Shown here: in pieces, positions 8,817 through 17,294 of the stretch | Layout of the letters: each line of letters begins with the position of its first letter | Numbering within the stretch: position 1 is the first letter of the stretch | From: Fibrella arboris | GTDB lineage: Bacteria > Bacteroidota > Bacteroidia > Cytophagales > Spirosomataceae | Direction: 5' to 3' | DNA length: 64,000 nucleotides | Assembly (NCBI RefSeq): GCF_041321095.1 | Contig: NZ_JBGGWE010000012.1 | Span: 150,239-214,238, forward strand | The notes under the pieces: model-generated | Databases searched by the model: none | The model's input: only the letters and a program-made list of their open reading frames with translations | What the model was told of the DNA's origin: nothing | Position numbers and translations under genes: made by a program

Positions 8817-9839
8817 ATGCCCTGGTACGCGATTTATTGGTTATTACCTCAAACCCTGCGGTCGTTTCACTACGACAACCGCTGGGCGCTCTGGCTCATA
8901 CCTTTGTCGCTGGGCCTGTTTGGGTTGCGTAGGATAATAGGGCGGCGATATCACCAGCAATTACGGGTGTCGCTGTCGGGGCTGGTGGGGCCGAAGCCCG
9001 ACCTGTGGACCCGGCTAGTTGGCACGCTACGATACCTGATGCCGCTCTGTGTTTGGCTGGGAATCAGCTTCTTACTGTTGTCGCTGTCTCGGCCGCAGGT
9101 GGTTCGGCAGCTTCGGGAAGAACAGTCGGAGGGAATCGATATTGTGCTGGCTATCGACATTTCGTCATCCATGACAGAAACAGATCTTCGTCCTAACCGA
9201 CTGGCGGCGGCGCGTCAGGTAGCGCTCGACTTTGTGAATGGGCGCAAAAATGACCGTATTGGGCTGGTGGCTTTCGCGGGTGAGGCCTTTTCGCTTTGCC
9301 CATTAACAACCGATTATGCCCTGCTGAACCAGTATATCCGCGAGTTGAATTCCACTATGATTCGGACTACGGGTACCGCGATTGGCGACGCGTTGGCCAG
9401 AGGCATTAACCGCCTGCGTAGCTCGCCCGCCAAAAGTAAAGTACTGATTCTGCTGAGCGACGGCGACAACACGGCCGGTAACCTGGACCCACTCACCGTA
9501 GCGCGCCTGGCACAGAATTTTAACGTAAAACTGTATACCATTGCCGTTGGGAAACGTACCCGGACCACTGATACACTGGGCATAGCCACGCAATTTGATG
9601 AAGGCATCTTGAAAACGATCGCCAGCGTTGGGCGGGGTGGTTTTTTCCGCGCCACTGATGCAGGACAACTCCGGGAGGTATTTTTGCGCATCGACCGGCT
9701 TGAGCGTGCACCCGTGCGAGTGCAGACGTATGAAGACGTTCAGGACCAGTACCGGCCGTATCTGTACTGGGGCATCTCGTTTTTGCTGGCCGCCCTATTC
9801 CTGAAAAATACCGTTTTCGGAAACAGCCTGGAAGATTGA
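8817..9839 (+). CDS. VWA-domain membrane protein, BatA-like
   Basis: A 340-residue protein with N-terminal hydrophobic segments (about 22-38 and 72-92), a von Willebrand A domain (about 105-300) and a C-terminal helix (about 313-332). The VWA metal site is intact: DISSS at 114-118, a threonine in the TTGTA region and an aspartate in LLSDGDN. This order (TM-TM-VWA-TM) is that of BatA in aerotolerance operons, normally next to a MoxR ATPase and BatB. Those neighbours are missing here, so it is an orphan copy. rnhB follows 79 bases downstream. Confidence 0.85.
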   Translation: MPWYAIYWLLPQTLRSFHYDNRWALWLIPLSLGLFGLRRIIGRRYHQQLRVSLSGLVGPKPDLWTRLVGTLRYLMPLCVWLGISFLLLSLSRPQVVRQLREEQSEGIDIVLAIDISSSMTETDLRPNRLAAARQVALDFVNGRKNDRIGLVAFAGEAFSLCPLTTDYALLNQYIRELNSTMIRTTGTAIGDALARGINRLRSSPAKSKVLILLSDGDNTAGNLDPLTVARLAQNFNVKLYTIAVGKRTRTTDTLGIATQFDEGILKTIASVGRGGFFRATDAGQLREVFLRIDRLERAPVRVQTYEDVQDQYRPYLYWGISFLLAALFLKNTVFGNSLED

Positions 9840-9918
9840 CGACTGGCTTCTACTGCTCGTTACCCAACGGCTTAGTCTGGGAGCGAAGCAACGGAAGGCA
9901 GAAGACAGAAACTAGTTT

Positions 9919-10494
9919 ATGCTTAAATCATGTCATACGCCTACTATTCTTGAAGCGGGGCTCGACGAAGTAGGCCGGGGGTGCCTGGCGGGGCCTGTGG
10001 TGGCGGCGGCCGTAATTCTGCCATCAGATTATAGACACGCCGTTCTGACCGACTCGAAGCAACTGAGTCAGCGCCAGCGAAACACCTTACAGGCCGACAT
10101 ACGCCGCGATGCCATTGCCTGGGCTATTGCCGAGGTATCGCCTGCGGATATCGACCAGCTCAACATCCTGAAAGCCAGCTTTCTGGCGATGCACCGCGCT
10201 ACCGATGCGCTGGCGGTTCGGCCCGAGCATCTGCTGGTCGATGGCAATCGGTTTACGCCCTATCCAATGGTGCCGCACACCTGTATTATCAAAGGCGATT
10301 CACTGTATCTGAGCATTGCTGCGGCCTCTGTACTGGCTAAAACCTATCGTGATGAGTTGATGGAACAGCTTGGCCTGACGTACCCAGCCTACGGATGGGC
10401 CCAGAATGTGGGGTATCCAACCGCCTGCCACCGCGCTGCTATCCGTGCGTATGGCACTACGCCACATCATCGCCTGAGCTTTCGCCTGCTGTAG
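9919..10494 (+). CDS. rnhB: Ribonuclease HII
   Basis: A 191-residue enzyme that cleaves RNA in RNA-DNA hybrids and single ribonucleotides in DNA. The family signature EAGLDEVGRGCLAGP gives catalytic D16 and E17, and further acidic residues appear in LLVDGNRF and IKGDSLYLSIAAASVLAKTYRD. Length and motif order are standard. The stop codon is the start of an AGGGCAGG arm (10493-10500) that pairs with CCTGCCCT at 10536-10543, a likely terminator between rnhB and the convergent lipoprotein gene. Confidence 0.96.
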   Translation: MLKSCHTPTILEAGLDEVGRGCLAGPVVAAAVILPSDYRHAVLTDSKQLSQRQRNTLQADIRRDAIAWAIAEVSPADIDQLNILKASFLAMHRATDALAVRPEHLLVDGNRFTPYPMVPHTCIIKGDSLYLSIAAASVLAKTYRDELMEQLGLTYPAYGWAQNVGYPTACHRAAIRAYGTTPHHRLSFRLL

Positions 10495-10561
10495 GGCAGG
10501 TGGGCAAGAGAAATGGGCTTGCGAAAGCAACACGCCCTGCCCTCAGCACCTTGCCCAGCGC

Positions 10562-13012
10562 CTATTCCCCTGCCATGAAGTCGCGGTAGAGGGCGCAGCG
10601 GGTCTGCATTTGTTGAGCAAACTGCGTTTGGCGGTAACGAGACTGAAACGCCTTAAAAAATGTATCGTATTCAGCCGTCGTGATCTGACGCATCCTGGCG
10701 TTGAACGCCTCATCATCGTCGGCAACGTACCCACCTGTTTTAGCGGCTTCAACAGCCCGACGTGCCGATAGCGCATGGGCTTCACAACGAGCGGCCATAT
10801 AGGTGGCCTTGGCCGCCAGTTCCGGGTTTTTTGCTTCTTGAGCAGCGTTGGAAAAATAGACCTGCGCCGTTTTTGCCGAGTAATACGGATCGTTCCAGAA
10901 GTGATCGAGTTGAGCGATATCGCCTGACCCGTACCGATACGTATAGGGCTCGCCGCTGCTACGGAAACGATGCTGCATAAACCAGGCATTACCGTAGTAG
11001 GTCAGGTTGTAGGCACCGCAGCCCAATGCGTACCAGGCCTGAGCCGCCTGCTCCGTATGACGTTGCGCAATGGCTTGTTTCAACAACGCACTCAGGCGGC
11101 TGGCAAACTGGGCCGGGCTGTATGGATTACGAGGCTTACCCTCTCCGGGCATGTTGACGCTGAACGGGTCAATCGCGAAATTGCTGCGCACCGATTCGCT
11201 TTGCCAGACTGCTGGCCTCACTTTCCCAAAGGCATTAGCTGCTGCCTGATAATTCTCTTCGGCCAATGCCCGCCGACCGACCAGCTGGTAGGCATAGTCG
11301 GCATCAACGCCTGCGAGTTTTACTAACCGCTCATCGAATTCATTGATGGGGTTAGTGATATAGTAGGCCAGATTTTGGGCGGTACGCAGCGAAGTCGAAT
11401 CCTCAAGAGCCATCTGCGCGTCGAAATCATAGAGCGAATACCCTGCGCTGCTGTTGCCGGTGGTGATCAGGCGCATCAGAAAGGCTTTCGCCTGGCGCGG
11501 TCCCACAAATGTTGATTGGTCGCCTTCGTCGGGCTTCTTTTTGGTACACCCCGACAGCCAGCCCGTTGACTGGCTGTTGTCTTCCGTGGCCATATAGCGG
11601 GCTGCCAATTGCTTTCCAACAGTCTGAATGGCGTTGGTGAAGCGGAAATTAGTCGTATAGGGTTGGGTCGTGTCGGGTACACTGGCCTGTTTGAATTGCG
11701 TCAGGTAGCTAATCAGCGCGGTTTCCGTCGTTGCGTCGGGCAGGCCGGGCTGAGCGGCCAGCACGAGCATTTGTTGCAGGGCTATCTGCTGTTTCAGCGT
11801 TTGGTTGGCAGTGGGCTGCTGGGCAGCGTTATCGAGAGTGGTTTTAGCTGAATTATAATCACCGTTGAGGTATTGGAGATAGGCGGCGGCAGTCAGGTAA
11901 AAAGCCGAATTGCCCAATGCTGCGTTTTTAGCTGCTTTTTCGGTGAAGGCCAACAGCTGACCAGCGTAGTCAGGTACGTTCGTTCGGCGGGCTTCGAAAG
12001 CAACAGAATCGGCGCGGGTTTCGTCGTTTTCCACATAGCCGGGAAACTGTTTAGCGGCGAAATAATATTCGTTACGGTTTATTTCCCGCGCCAGCACCAG
12101 CTCATTGAGTGGGTTTTTCGGATCGAGATCAACCATTTTTTCCAGCAACGGCAGCGCATCCTGTTTGGGCTGAATGGCACAGACGGCATAAACTGCTACC
12201 CGTTCGGCATCGGTTTTGGCAAAGGCCAGGGCCGCTTCGGTGAAGCGTAGGCCGCGATGGCGCAGGCTGCGTTCAGCGGCAAGGCGGCGGGTAGGGCAGT
12301 TGGCAAAGACCTGGGCAAACTCAAAAATGGCCCGGTCGGTCTGACCTGCCGCCAAGAGCGCCCCCGCCAGTCGGCACTGCGCCCAGCCGCTGATAAACGA
12401 CGGCTTGGTGAGCGGGGCCACCAACTGCGCGTAATAATCACGACACTGCGTAAAAAGGCCGGCTTCGTCGGCCAGCTTTACAGCCTGAAAAGCATAACGT
12501 TCTTTTAAAAACGGATCGTTGGTTGATAAGGCCGATGTCTGCGCCTGGGCACTCAGTTGGGTGAGCTGAACGGTATCGGGTAGCGATTCACCCCAGGGTG
12601 AGCCATCGCCCGAGGCTTGTTGGGCCGCATAGGCAAACCGCAGGTACGTTGCGGCGGCTGGTTTGGCAGTCGCCAACCGATTCACGAGCGCATTGTTGGC
12701 CGACGTGTCGGCCAGCGCGTCGCCGACCAGTTTGGGCGCGAAGCCAGCGCCCAAATACCGCACCCAGGCATCGGTGTTTAGTTGGGCCGAGGCGGAATCG
12801 GGAGCTTCATCCACGCCAAAGAAGCCCGCATGATACAGTTGGGGCGTAAACATATAGCGCCCGTCGACTGGTGAATAGGTAGCCGCTTCTGGTTGAAACA
12901 GACTAAAAAATTCACCCATTTCTTCGGCACCGGGCCCACAGGCAAATCCAACCAGAATAGCCAGTAACAGCAACACTCTACGGACGGGAGAGAAGCGTTT
13001 TGAGATCATCAT
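10562..13012 (-). CDS. Large putative lipoprotein with helical-repeat body, function unknown
   Basis: An 816-residue protein whose N-terminus (RVLLLLAILVGFACG) is a lipoprotein-type signal with the cysteine near residue 25. The rest is alanine-rich and helical, with stretches that look like tetratricopeptide-type repeats (for example AGALLAAGQTDRAIFEFAQVF and ALPLLEKMVDLDPKNP). I do not recognise a named family. Its start overlaps the end of the upstream lipoprotein gene by 35 bases, so the two are translationally linked and probably act together at the cell envelope. It contains two sense copies of the ACGTACCTG motif. Confidence 0.7.
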   Translation of the reverse strand: MMISKRFSPVRRVLLLLAILVGFACGPGAEEMGEFFSLFQPEAATYSPVDGRYMFTPQLYHAGFFGVDEAPDSASAQLNTDAWVRYLGAGFAPKLVGDALADTSANNALVNRLATAKPAAATYLRFAYAAQQASGDGSPWGESLPDTVQLTQLSAQAQTSALSTNDPFLKERYAFQAVKLADEAGLFTQCRDYYAQLVAPLTKPSFISGWAQCRLAGALLAAGQTDRAIFEFAQVFANCPTRRLAAERSLRHRGLRFTEAALAFAKTDAERVAVYAVCAIQPKQDALPLLEKMVDLDPKNPLNELVLAREINRNEYYFAAKQFPGYVENDETRADSVAFEARRTNVPDYAGQLLAFTEKAAKNAALGNSAFYLTAAAYLQYLNGDYNSAKTTLDNAAQQPTANQTLKQQIALQQMLVLAAQPGLPDATTETALISYLTQFKQASVPDTTQPYTTNFRFTNAIQTVGKQLAARYMATEDNSQSTGWLSGCTKKKPDEGDQSTFVGPRQAKAFLMRLITTGNSSAGYSLYDFDAQMALEDSTSLRTAQNLAYYITNPINEFDERLVKLAGVDADYAYQLVGRRALAEENYQAAANAFGKVRPAVWQSESVRSNFAIDPFSVNMPGEGKPRNPYSPAQFASRLSALLKQAIAQRHTEQAAQAWYALGCGAYNLTYYGNAWFMQHRFRSSGEPYTYRYGSGDIAQLDHFWNDPYYSAKTAQVYFSNAAQEAKNPELAAKATYMAARCEAHALSARRAVEAAKTGGYVADDDEAFNARMRQITTAEYDTFFKAFQSRYRQTQFAQQMQTRCALYRDFMAGE

Positions 13013-14078
13013 GGGTATATGGGTGCAAAACGAGCGAGTCGAGATGGTAGAGGGTAAATGTACGTTTCTGATCGGGCAATTGTGCCAGAAGCAAGTTTGT
13101 CGCCGCCTTTAATTTAGTTATCGAGCAGAATTCAGTGCGTAACAGATCGCCCCGTCGTAGCCTGACGCCCAATACCGTTGTGTCGCGGGCAGCCACGTAT
13201 CTGGATGAATCGGCTTGTTGCTGTAGCCCTGGAATGACACGTACCTGCGCCTGCCCAACGTTATTGAGCAGGGTTAGAAACCGGCCCTTTCGATACACTA
13301 CCGTCCAGCGGAAAAGGGGCAGGGCCACGTCGAGGGGAAGCGGGTAACCGGGCAGGTAATCGGTGTAGGCCTTCAGGTCGTTCAGGTCAAGAATGGAGTT
13401 CTGCGTATCGGGGCGTTTCCAGTCGCCGGTGTTATAAGCCATGAGCATACCCCGCGCCACCGGGGGAACGCCGGTCTGTGCGGCAAACTTTACCTGATGC
13501 AACCTGATGGTCGCCGACAGGGGCACGCTGGTTTCGCGCGAAATGGCTTTTAAAAGAGTGAAATAAGCATTGCGTGTAGACTGTGTCCAGTCGCAGTCGA
13601 GCTGTATCTCGTTGAACCGAATACCTGATTTGGCGGCCAACAGGCTAACTTTTTTCACCAGGTTTCGGGCCAGTTCAGGTACGTTGCTGGCAGACAGATT
13701 CGCCACGGTTCTGTTGGTGATGTATACTACTGGCACAATACGCCTGCCTGATGGCATTCGTTGCCGAAACGTGATTGTTGCTTTCGGAACGGTGGTATGG
13801 GCCGAGGCGTCCCAGTCCACATCGAAAAAACGAACGTAGAGTGTTTGTACGCCTAGCTTGTTTATCGTTGCCTGCTCAGAAACGGTGGGCGCGTAGGTGG
13901 CTTTCCAGTGATAAAAAGCAGGCACCTGCTCTGCCGAATGCCGGGTTTCTGTTTGGCAACCAGCAAGCAGGATAAGCAACCAGACGGTGCATATGTAGGG
14001 GCGGCCGGAATGCCGGACCACCTTCGTGGCCGCCCGCTTTCGGACCGACAGGGCCGCCCAGGCGGCGATTCGCTTCAT
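12978..14078 (-). CDS. Putative lipoprotein, possibly TIM-barrel hydrolase-like; N-terminus built from a repeat
   Basis: A 366-residue frame with a lipobox at WLLILLAGC (cysteine near residue 41). The mature part has barrel-like strands (TLYVRFFDVDW, IVPVVYITNR, RFNEIQLDCDWT, GMLMAYNTGDW) resembling glycoside-hydrolase-like lipoproteins, but I cannot name a family. The signal peptide is unusually long: about residues 7-31 are encoded by a dispersed palindromic repeat (13986-14056) also found in rnpA. A GTG within the repeat (V-V-R-H) could be the real start, so the ATG at 14078 is uncertain. It overlaps the 816-aa lipoprotein gene by 35 bases and is probably co-transcribed with it. Confidence 0.65.
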   Translation of the reverse strand: MKRIAAWAALSVRKRAATKVVRHSGRPYICTVWLLILLAGCQTETRHSAEQVPAFYHWKATYAPTVSEQATINKLGVQTLYVRFFDVDWDASAHTTVPKATITFRQRMPSGRRIVPVVYITNRTVANLSASNVPELARNLVKKVSLLAAKSGIRFNEIQLDCDWTQSTRNAYFTLLKAISRETSVPLSATIRLHQVKFAAQTGVPPVARGMLMAYNTGDWKRPDTQNSILDLNDLKAYTDYLPGYPLPLDVALPLFRWTVVYRKGRFLTLLNNVGQAQVRVIPGLQQQADSSRYVAARDTTVLGVRLRRGDLLRTEFCSITKLKAATNLLLAQLPDQKRTFTLYHLDSLVLHPYTHDDLKTLLSRP

Positions 14079-14214
14079 GAAGGTTCAGGCATATTGATAT
14101 ACGTTGTTATCATGCTATGCTGGCTGATAACAGGTGTGTGCCCATTTATCGGCGCAACAAGTAGGGGCGGCCACGAGGGTGGTCCGGCATTCCGGCCGCC
14201 CCTACATATGCACC
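13986..14214. repeat. Pair of 50-bp palindromic repeats in inverted orientation (MITE-like)
   Basis: The segment 13986-14035 is the reverse complement of 14165-14214 with one mismatch in 50; 129 bases separate them. The right copy is itself a palindrome with ends GTAGGGGCGGCC and GGCCGCCCCTAC. The inner 129 bases hold the first codons of the lipoprotein gene and about 85 bases of upstream DNA. A related element lies in rnpA at 43501-43547. No transposase is seen. Confidence 0.8.
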
Positions 14215-14224
14215 GCCTGGTATG

Positions 14225-14887
14225 TCAAGGCAAGGTGGGTGGGTCCAAGGCCAGCGGGTTGTCTTGCTCGAGCGCTTCGATCCGGCGTTGGTCGCCTTCA
14301 GGAAGTTGCAGGGTCCAGCCCATCGACCTGGCCAGTTGATACATCATGTACTGTATCTGGTTATTGGCAATGCGGGGTAAATCGCTCTGCATGGCGCGAC
14401 TCTGCATGGCTTGCTTGGCGTCTTCCAGAATGCTCGTATACGTTTCACTGTCGAAGTGGTTCAGAATGCCCGCCTGAATATCGTAGAATTTATAATCAGT
14501 GTCGACCGACAGGATTTCTGGTTCGGGGAACGCCTCAACGATCAGGGTTTTATTGCCGGGGCGACCCTCCGCCGCTTCGGGAATCCGAAACCGTACTTTC
14601 TGAAAATTGAACCCCACCAGCACCTTCGATTTGGCGATGATCATGGCCTTTTTGGGGTCGTTGAACATATACAGAATCTTCTTTTGATCCTGGTAATTGT
14701 AGATTTCCGAGAAATAGCCTTCTGCCATCACTACCTTGAATACCTTCTCGATTCGTTCCAGCAGCAGCGTCGATTCGTGGCGGACATCAGTGACAGGCGC
14801 GGCGTTTTTGCCACGCAGCCAGGTGGCCAGGCCAGCGCCCCCCGCCAGGCCGACGGTGAGCAAGAGTAAGGTGTTTAGAAAGTCCAT
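14225..14887 (-). CDS. DUF4230 family membrane-anchored protein
   Basis: A 220-residue protein read from the ATG at 14885-14887 (MDFLNTLLLLTVGLAGGAGL), which begins a clear N-terminal membrane anchor. An upstream in-frame ATG at 14983 would run back through a hairpin repeat and is rejected. The body contains STLLLERIEKVFKVVMAEGY and YNYQDQKKILYMFNDPKKAMI, typical of the DUF4230 family, whose function is not known. The end is a short acidic, proline-rich tail. The gluconokinase-like gene lies upstream on the same strand with the hairpin repeat between them. Confidence 0.85.
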   Translation of the reverse strand: MDFLNTLLLLTVGLAGGAGLATWLRGKNAAPVTDVRHESTLLLERIEKVFKVVMAEGYFSEIYNYQDQKKILYMFNDPKKAMIIAKSKVLVGFNFQKVRFRIPEAAEGRPGNKTLIVEAFPEPEILSVDTDYKFYDIQAGILNHFDSETYTSILEDAKQAMQSRAMQSDLPRIANNQIQYMMYQLARSMGWTLQLPEGDQRRIEALEQDNPLALDPPTLP

Positions 14888-14903
14888 AGCTCGGTAGGGA
14901 GGG

Positions 14904-14973
14904 GTAGCACCGAAGCTCCAGCTTCGGTAGTTGAAGACCAGTTTCACTACCGAAGCTGGAGCTTCGGTGCTAC
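14904..14973. repeat. Hairpin repeat (GTAGCACCGAA family), perfect copy
   Basis: Perfect 27-base arms (14904-14930 and 14947-14973) starting GTAGCACCGAAGCTCCAGC, with a 16-base loop. Each arm also contains GAAGCTCCAGCTTC, itself an inner palindrome. The TAG stop of the FGGY kinase (14970-14972) lies in the right arm. There is no T-run, so a terminator role is uncertain. A degenerate copy is at 105-190. Confidence 0.85.
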
Positions 14974-16496
14974 ACAGCATCAAGCAACGCCTGAAATACC
15001 TTGAATGATTGTGTGTAAACGGTATGCCGTTCGGAGTCCGGCTGAAACGTCTGCCCGAAAGCGATCTGACGAGTCAAGTCGCTCAAAGATACAGGTTCGC
15101 GGTTACGCAATGACAGTGCCAGTCGGGCAAGAAGGACCGCCCCGATAGCACCGCTTTCGTTGCTGGCATTGAGCCGAACGGGTACACCAAAAATATCGGC
15201 CATCATCTGCACCCAAAAGTCAGATTGCGCAAAACCCCCGTTGGCATGAATGACGCGCGTGGGGCCCGCATGCCGGGCCAGCAATAATTCGATCTGCCGC
15301 AGGTTAAACATAACGCCTTCGAGCGCAGCCCTGATCAGGTGCGACTGCGTGTGTTGCCAGTCGAGGTTGCGGTAGCTGCCACGTACGGTGGCGTTCCAGA
15401 GTGGGGCGCGTTCACCTTGCAGGTATGGCAGAAACAGCAACCCATCGGAACCGGGAGCTACCGTGGCGGCGCTGGCCAACACGCTGGGTACGTCCTGTTT
15501 TGCCAGTTTCTCCGACACCCATTCCAATACATTAGCCCCGTTGTTGGTTGGCCCGCCCACCACATACCAGTCTGATAAATCGGCGTCGGGTGCCTCAGGA
15601 TGAGCCGTGGTCGACCCTGTTTCGTGTTTATACAATGGGTATGAAAACAGGCGGCTTTGTGCGTCGCGAATAGGCCGCACACTCGTTCGGCGAACGGCGC
15701 CGCTGGTGCCGATGGTGATCGTGGTAATGCCCGGCGCTACGGCACCCGCGCCCAGATTGGCCAAGCAACCGTCCGACGCGCCAATGACCAGCCATGTACC
15801 GGGCGGTAAACCCGGCACAACGTTTCCCGGCAGGGCGGCATAAGGGACTAGATGCGTTGTGTTGACCGGCGTGCTTAGTTGCTGGTCATTGATCCCCGCC
15901 AGTTTCAGCGCTGGGCGGTGCCAGGCTGCTTTGCGACTATCAAACAGCCCCGTTGCGGTGGCCATGGCGTAATCGATCTCGTAGCGGCCGGTCAGTTTCC
16001 ACCACAGGTACTCTTTCAGCGACAGCCAGCGGGCGGCCCGTTTCAGCAAACGGGGCTGGTGACGGCCAAACCACACCAGTTTGCACAGCGGCAGCATGGG
16101 GTGAATGGGTACGCCAATGGTTTTGTACAGGTCACCGTCTTCTTTTCGCATTCCTGCTGCCTCCTGGCTGGCCCGATTGTCTGACCAGATCAGCGCCGCC
16201 GTGAGCGGAATACCTGCCTCATCGACAGCCAGTATGCTGTGCATGGCGGTGCTGAAGCAGAGCGCGCCAATAGTTCGACCAGCCGCCGCTACCTCGGTCG
16301 TCAACTCGCCCAGGCAGGTCAGCAGTAGCTGCCAGATGGCCTCGGCATTCTGCTCGGCGTAGCCTGGTTTGGGTACGTCGGTATCAACAGGCCGGGCGGC
16401 GTGGGCCACGAGCTCCATCGTATCGGGGTCAATGGCAAGTACTTTTAAATTCGTGGTGCCAACATCGACGCCAACAAGCAGAGGAGTAAGGGGCAT
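14970..16496 (-). CDS. gntK: FGGY-family carbohydrate kinase, gluconokinase-like
   Basis: A protein of about 508 residues read from the ATG at 16494-16496 (MPLTPLLVGVDVGTTNLKVL); an in-frame ATG at 16515-16517 is the alternative. The N-terminal FGGY domain has the phosphate loop DVGTTNLKV and the C-terminal domain has TIGTSGAVR. The block PIHPMLPLCKLVWF is characteristic of FGGY gluconokinases, which phosphorylate D-gluconate at O6. No gluconate transporter or dehydratase is adjacent, so the substrate is inferred from sequence only. The stop codon lies in a hairpin repeat. Confidence 0.8.
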   Translation of the reverse strand: MPLTPLLVGVDVGTTNLKVLAIDPDTMELVAHAARPVDTDVPKPGYAEQNAEAIWQLLLTCLGELTTEVAAAGRTIGALCFSTAMHSILAVDEAGIPLTAALIWSDNRASQEAAGMRKEDGDLYKTIGVPIHPMLPLCKLVWFGRHQPRLLKRAARWLSLKEYLWWKLTGRYEIDYAMATATGLFDSRKAAWHRPALKLAGINDQQLSTPVNTTHLVPYAALPGNVVPGLPPGTWLVIGASDGCLANLGAGAVAPGITTITIGTSGAVRRTSVRPIRDAQSRLFSYPLYKHETGSTTAHPEAPDADLSDWYVVGGPTNNGANVLEWVSEKLAKQDVPSVLASAATVAPGSDGLLFLPYLQGERAPLWNATVRGSYRNLDWQHTQSHLIRAALEGVMFNLRQIELLLARHAGPTRVIHANGGFAQSDFWVQMMADIFGVPVRLNASNESGAIGAVLLARLALSLRNREPVSLSDLTRQIAFGQTFQPDSERHTVYTQSFKVFQALLDAV

Positions 16497-16629
16497 GGGA
16501 ACGACTAATGAATGCAAGCTATCAACTCATCAGGAGCAGAAAGCATTTTTTGTCCCATTATACAGCATTCGGATTACAATTCGCAGTTGTTGGCCTGATC
16601 TGATTTTCTGCGAATGAAACAGAAGCGAA

Positions 16630-17145
16630 TTACCGATCAGTTAGCGGAACGGTGCCCAAGGTGTAAGGAGCAAGTTCATGACCCTTTTCAATTGGCATCA
16701 CATTGCCGACAATCTTTAGTTCGGTCAATAGAATCCGATTCCCGAGATACATGTTCGATAAGCTATTCGTTGTGCTCGTCACCTTAGCGCCATTGCCATA
16801 ATCGGATAAGGCAAATGTTACCGGAAGGGCGTAGGTGCCTTCGTAGTCTGGTTTTAATGGCGGAAGCTTTTTCAGCTTCTTTATAACTTCATGCTCAAAG
16901 CCATACCCTATTTTAGTGGGGTTCAATATGCTAATATCCTGAACATGCCCTTTGCTGTCGATACGGAAACCAGCATACACTTTGGCGTAAACCCCGGCGT
17001 GTTCTGCTGCGGCAGGATACACGATCCGCCGGGGGAGCATGATACGAAAAACGGGATCTTCACTCAGTGCGGGTGTGGCTGCTGTCTGGGCGTAGGCTAC
17101 TGCTTCGGCGAGTAGCAGGCAAAAAAGGAGTACTGGCTTCATCAT
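16630..17145 (-). CDS. Secreted protein with TonB C-terminal-like domain
   Basis: A 171-residue protein with a cleavable signal peptide (MMKPVLLFCLLLAEAVAYAQ). About residues 35-115 match the TonB C-terminal fold (YPAAAEHAGVYAKVYAGFRIDSKGHVQDISILNP, quoted in part), including the pattern of a strand-turn-strand followed by a helix ending KKLPPLKP. There is no membrane anchor, unlike true TonB, so it is one of the free exported TonB-domain proteins common in Bacteroidota. No partner is evident. An in-frame second ATG at codon 2 is equally possible. The GMC gene terminator lies upstream. Confidence 0.78.
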   Translation of the reverse strand: MMKPVLLFCLLLAEAVAYAQTAATPALSEDPVFRIMLPRRIVYPAAAEHAGVYAKVYAGFRIDSKGHVQDISILNPTKIGYGFEHEVIKKLKKLPPLKPDYEGTYALPVTFALSDYGNGAKVTSTTNSLSNMYLGNRILLTELKIVGNVMPIEKGHELAPYTLGTVPLTDR

Positions 17146-17229
17146 CGTTCTCGCTTGAGTTAAGCCAAAAAAAGAAGCCTCGTATTATGCTTTACTCGTT
17201 TTGTACAAGTAACTACATACAACACCAGG

Positions 17230-17279
17230 TCAATGTAAAAAAGGACGTACCTGCGCAGGTACGTCCTTTTTTACATTGA
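17230..17279. terminator. Terminator built from an inverted ACGTACCTG pair
   Basis: Perfect 24-base arms (17230-17253 and 17256-17279) with a two-base loop. The top of the stem is ACGTACCTG facing CAGGTACGT, and A6/T6 runs lie in the lower stem. It sits 16 bases past the stop of the minus-strand GMC gene and should end its transcript. Confidence 0.85.
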
Positions 17280-17294
17280 AAGACTGGGCGAAAC

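Noticed and set aside
8817..9839. A full Bat aerotolerance operon
   Set aside because: Only one BatA-like gene is present; no MoxR ATPase, BatB or BatD neighbours.
13986..14214. A full transposon bounded by the 50-bp inverted repeats
   Set aside because: The interior is only 129 bases, has no gene of its own, and no target-site duplication could be shown.
14134..14610. Plus-strand frame with residues matching the lipoprotein N-terminus (VVRHSGRPYICT)
   Set aside because: The similarity comes only from the inverted 50-bp repeat; the rest is opposite the DUF4230 gene.
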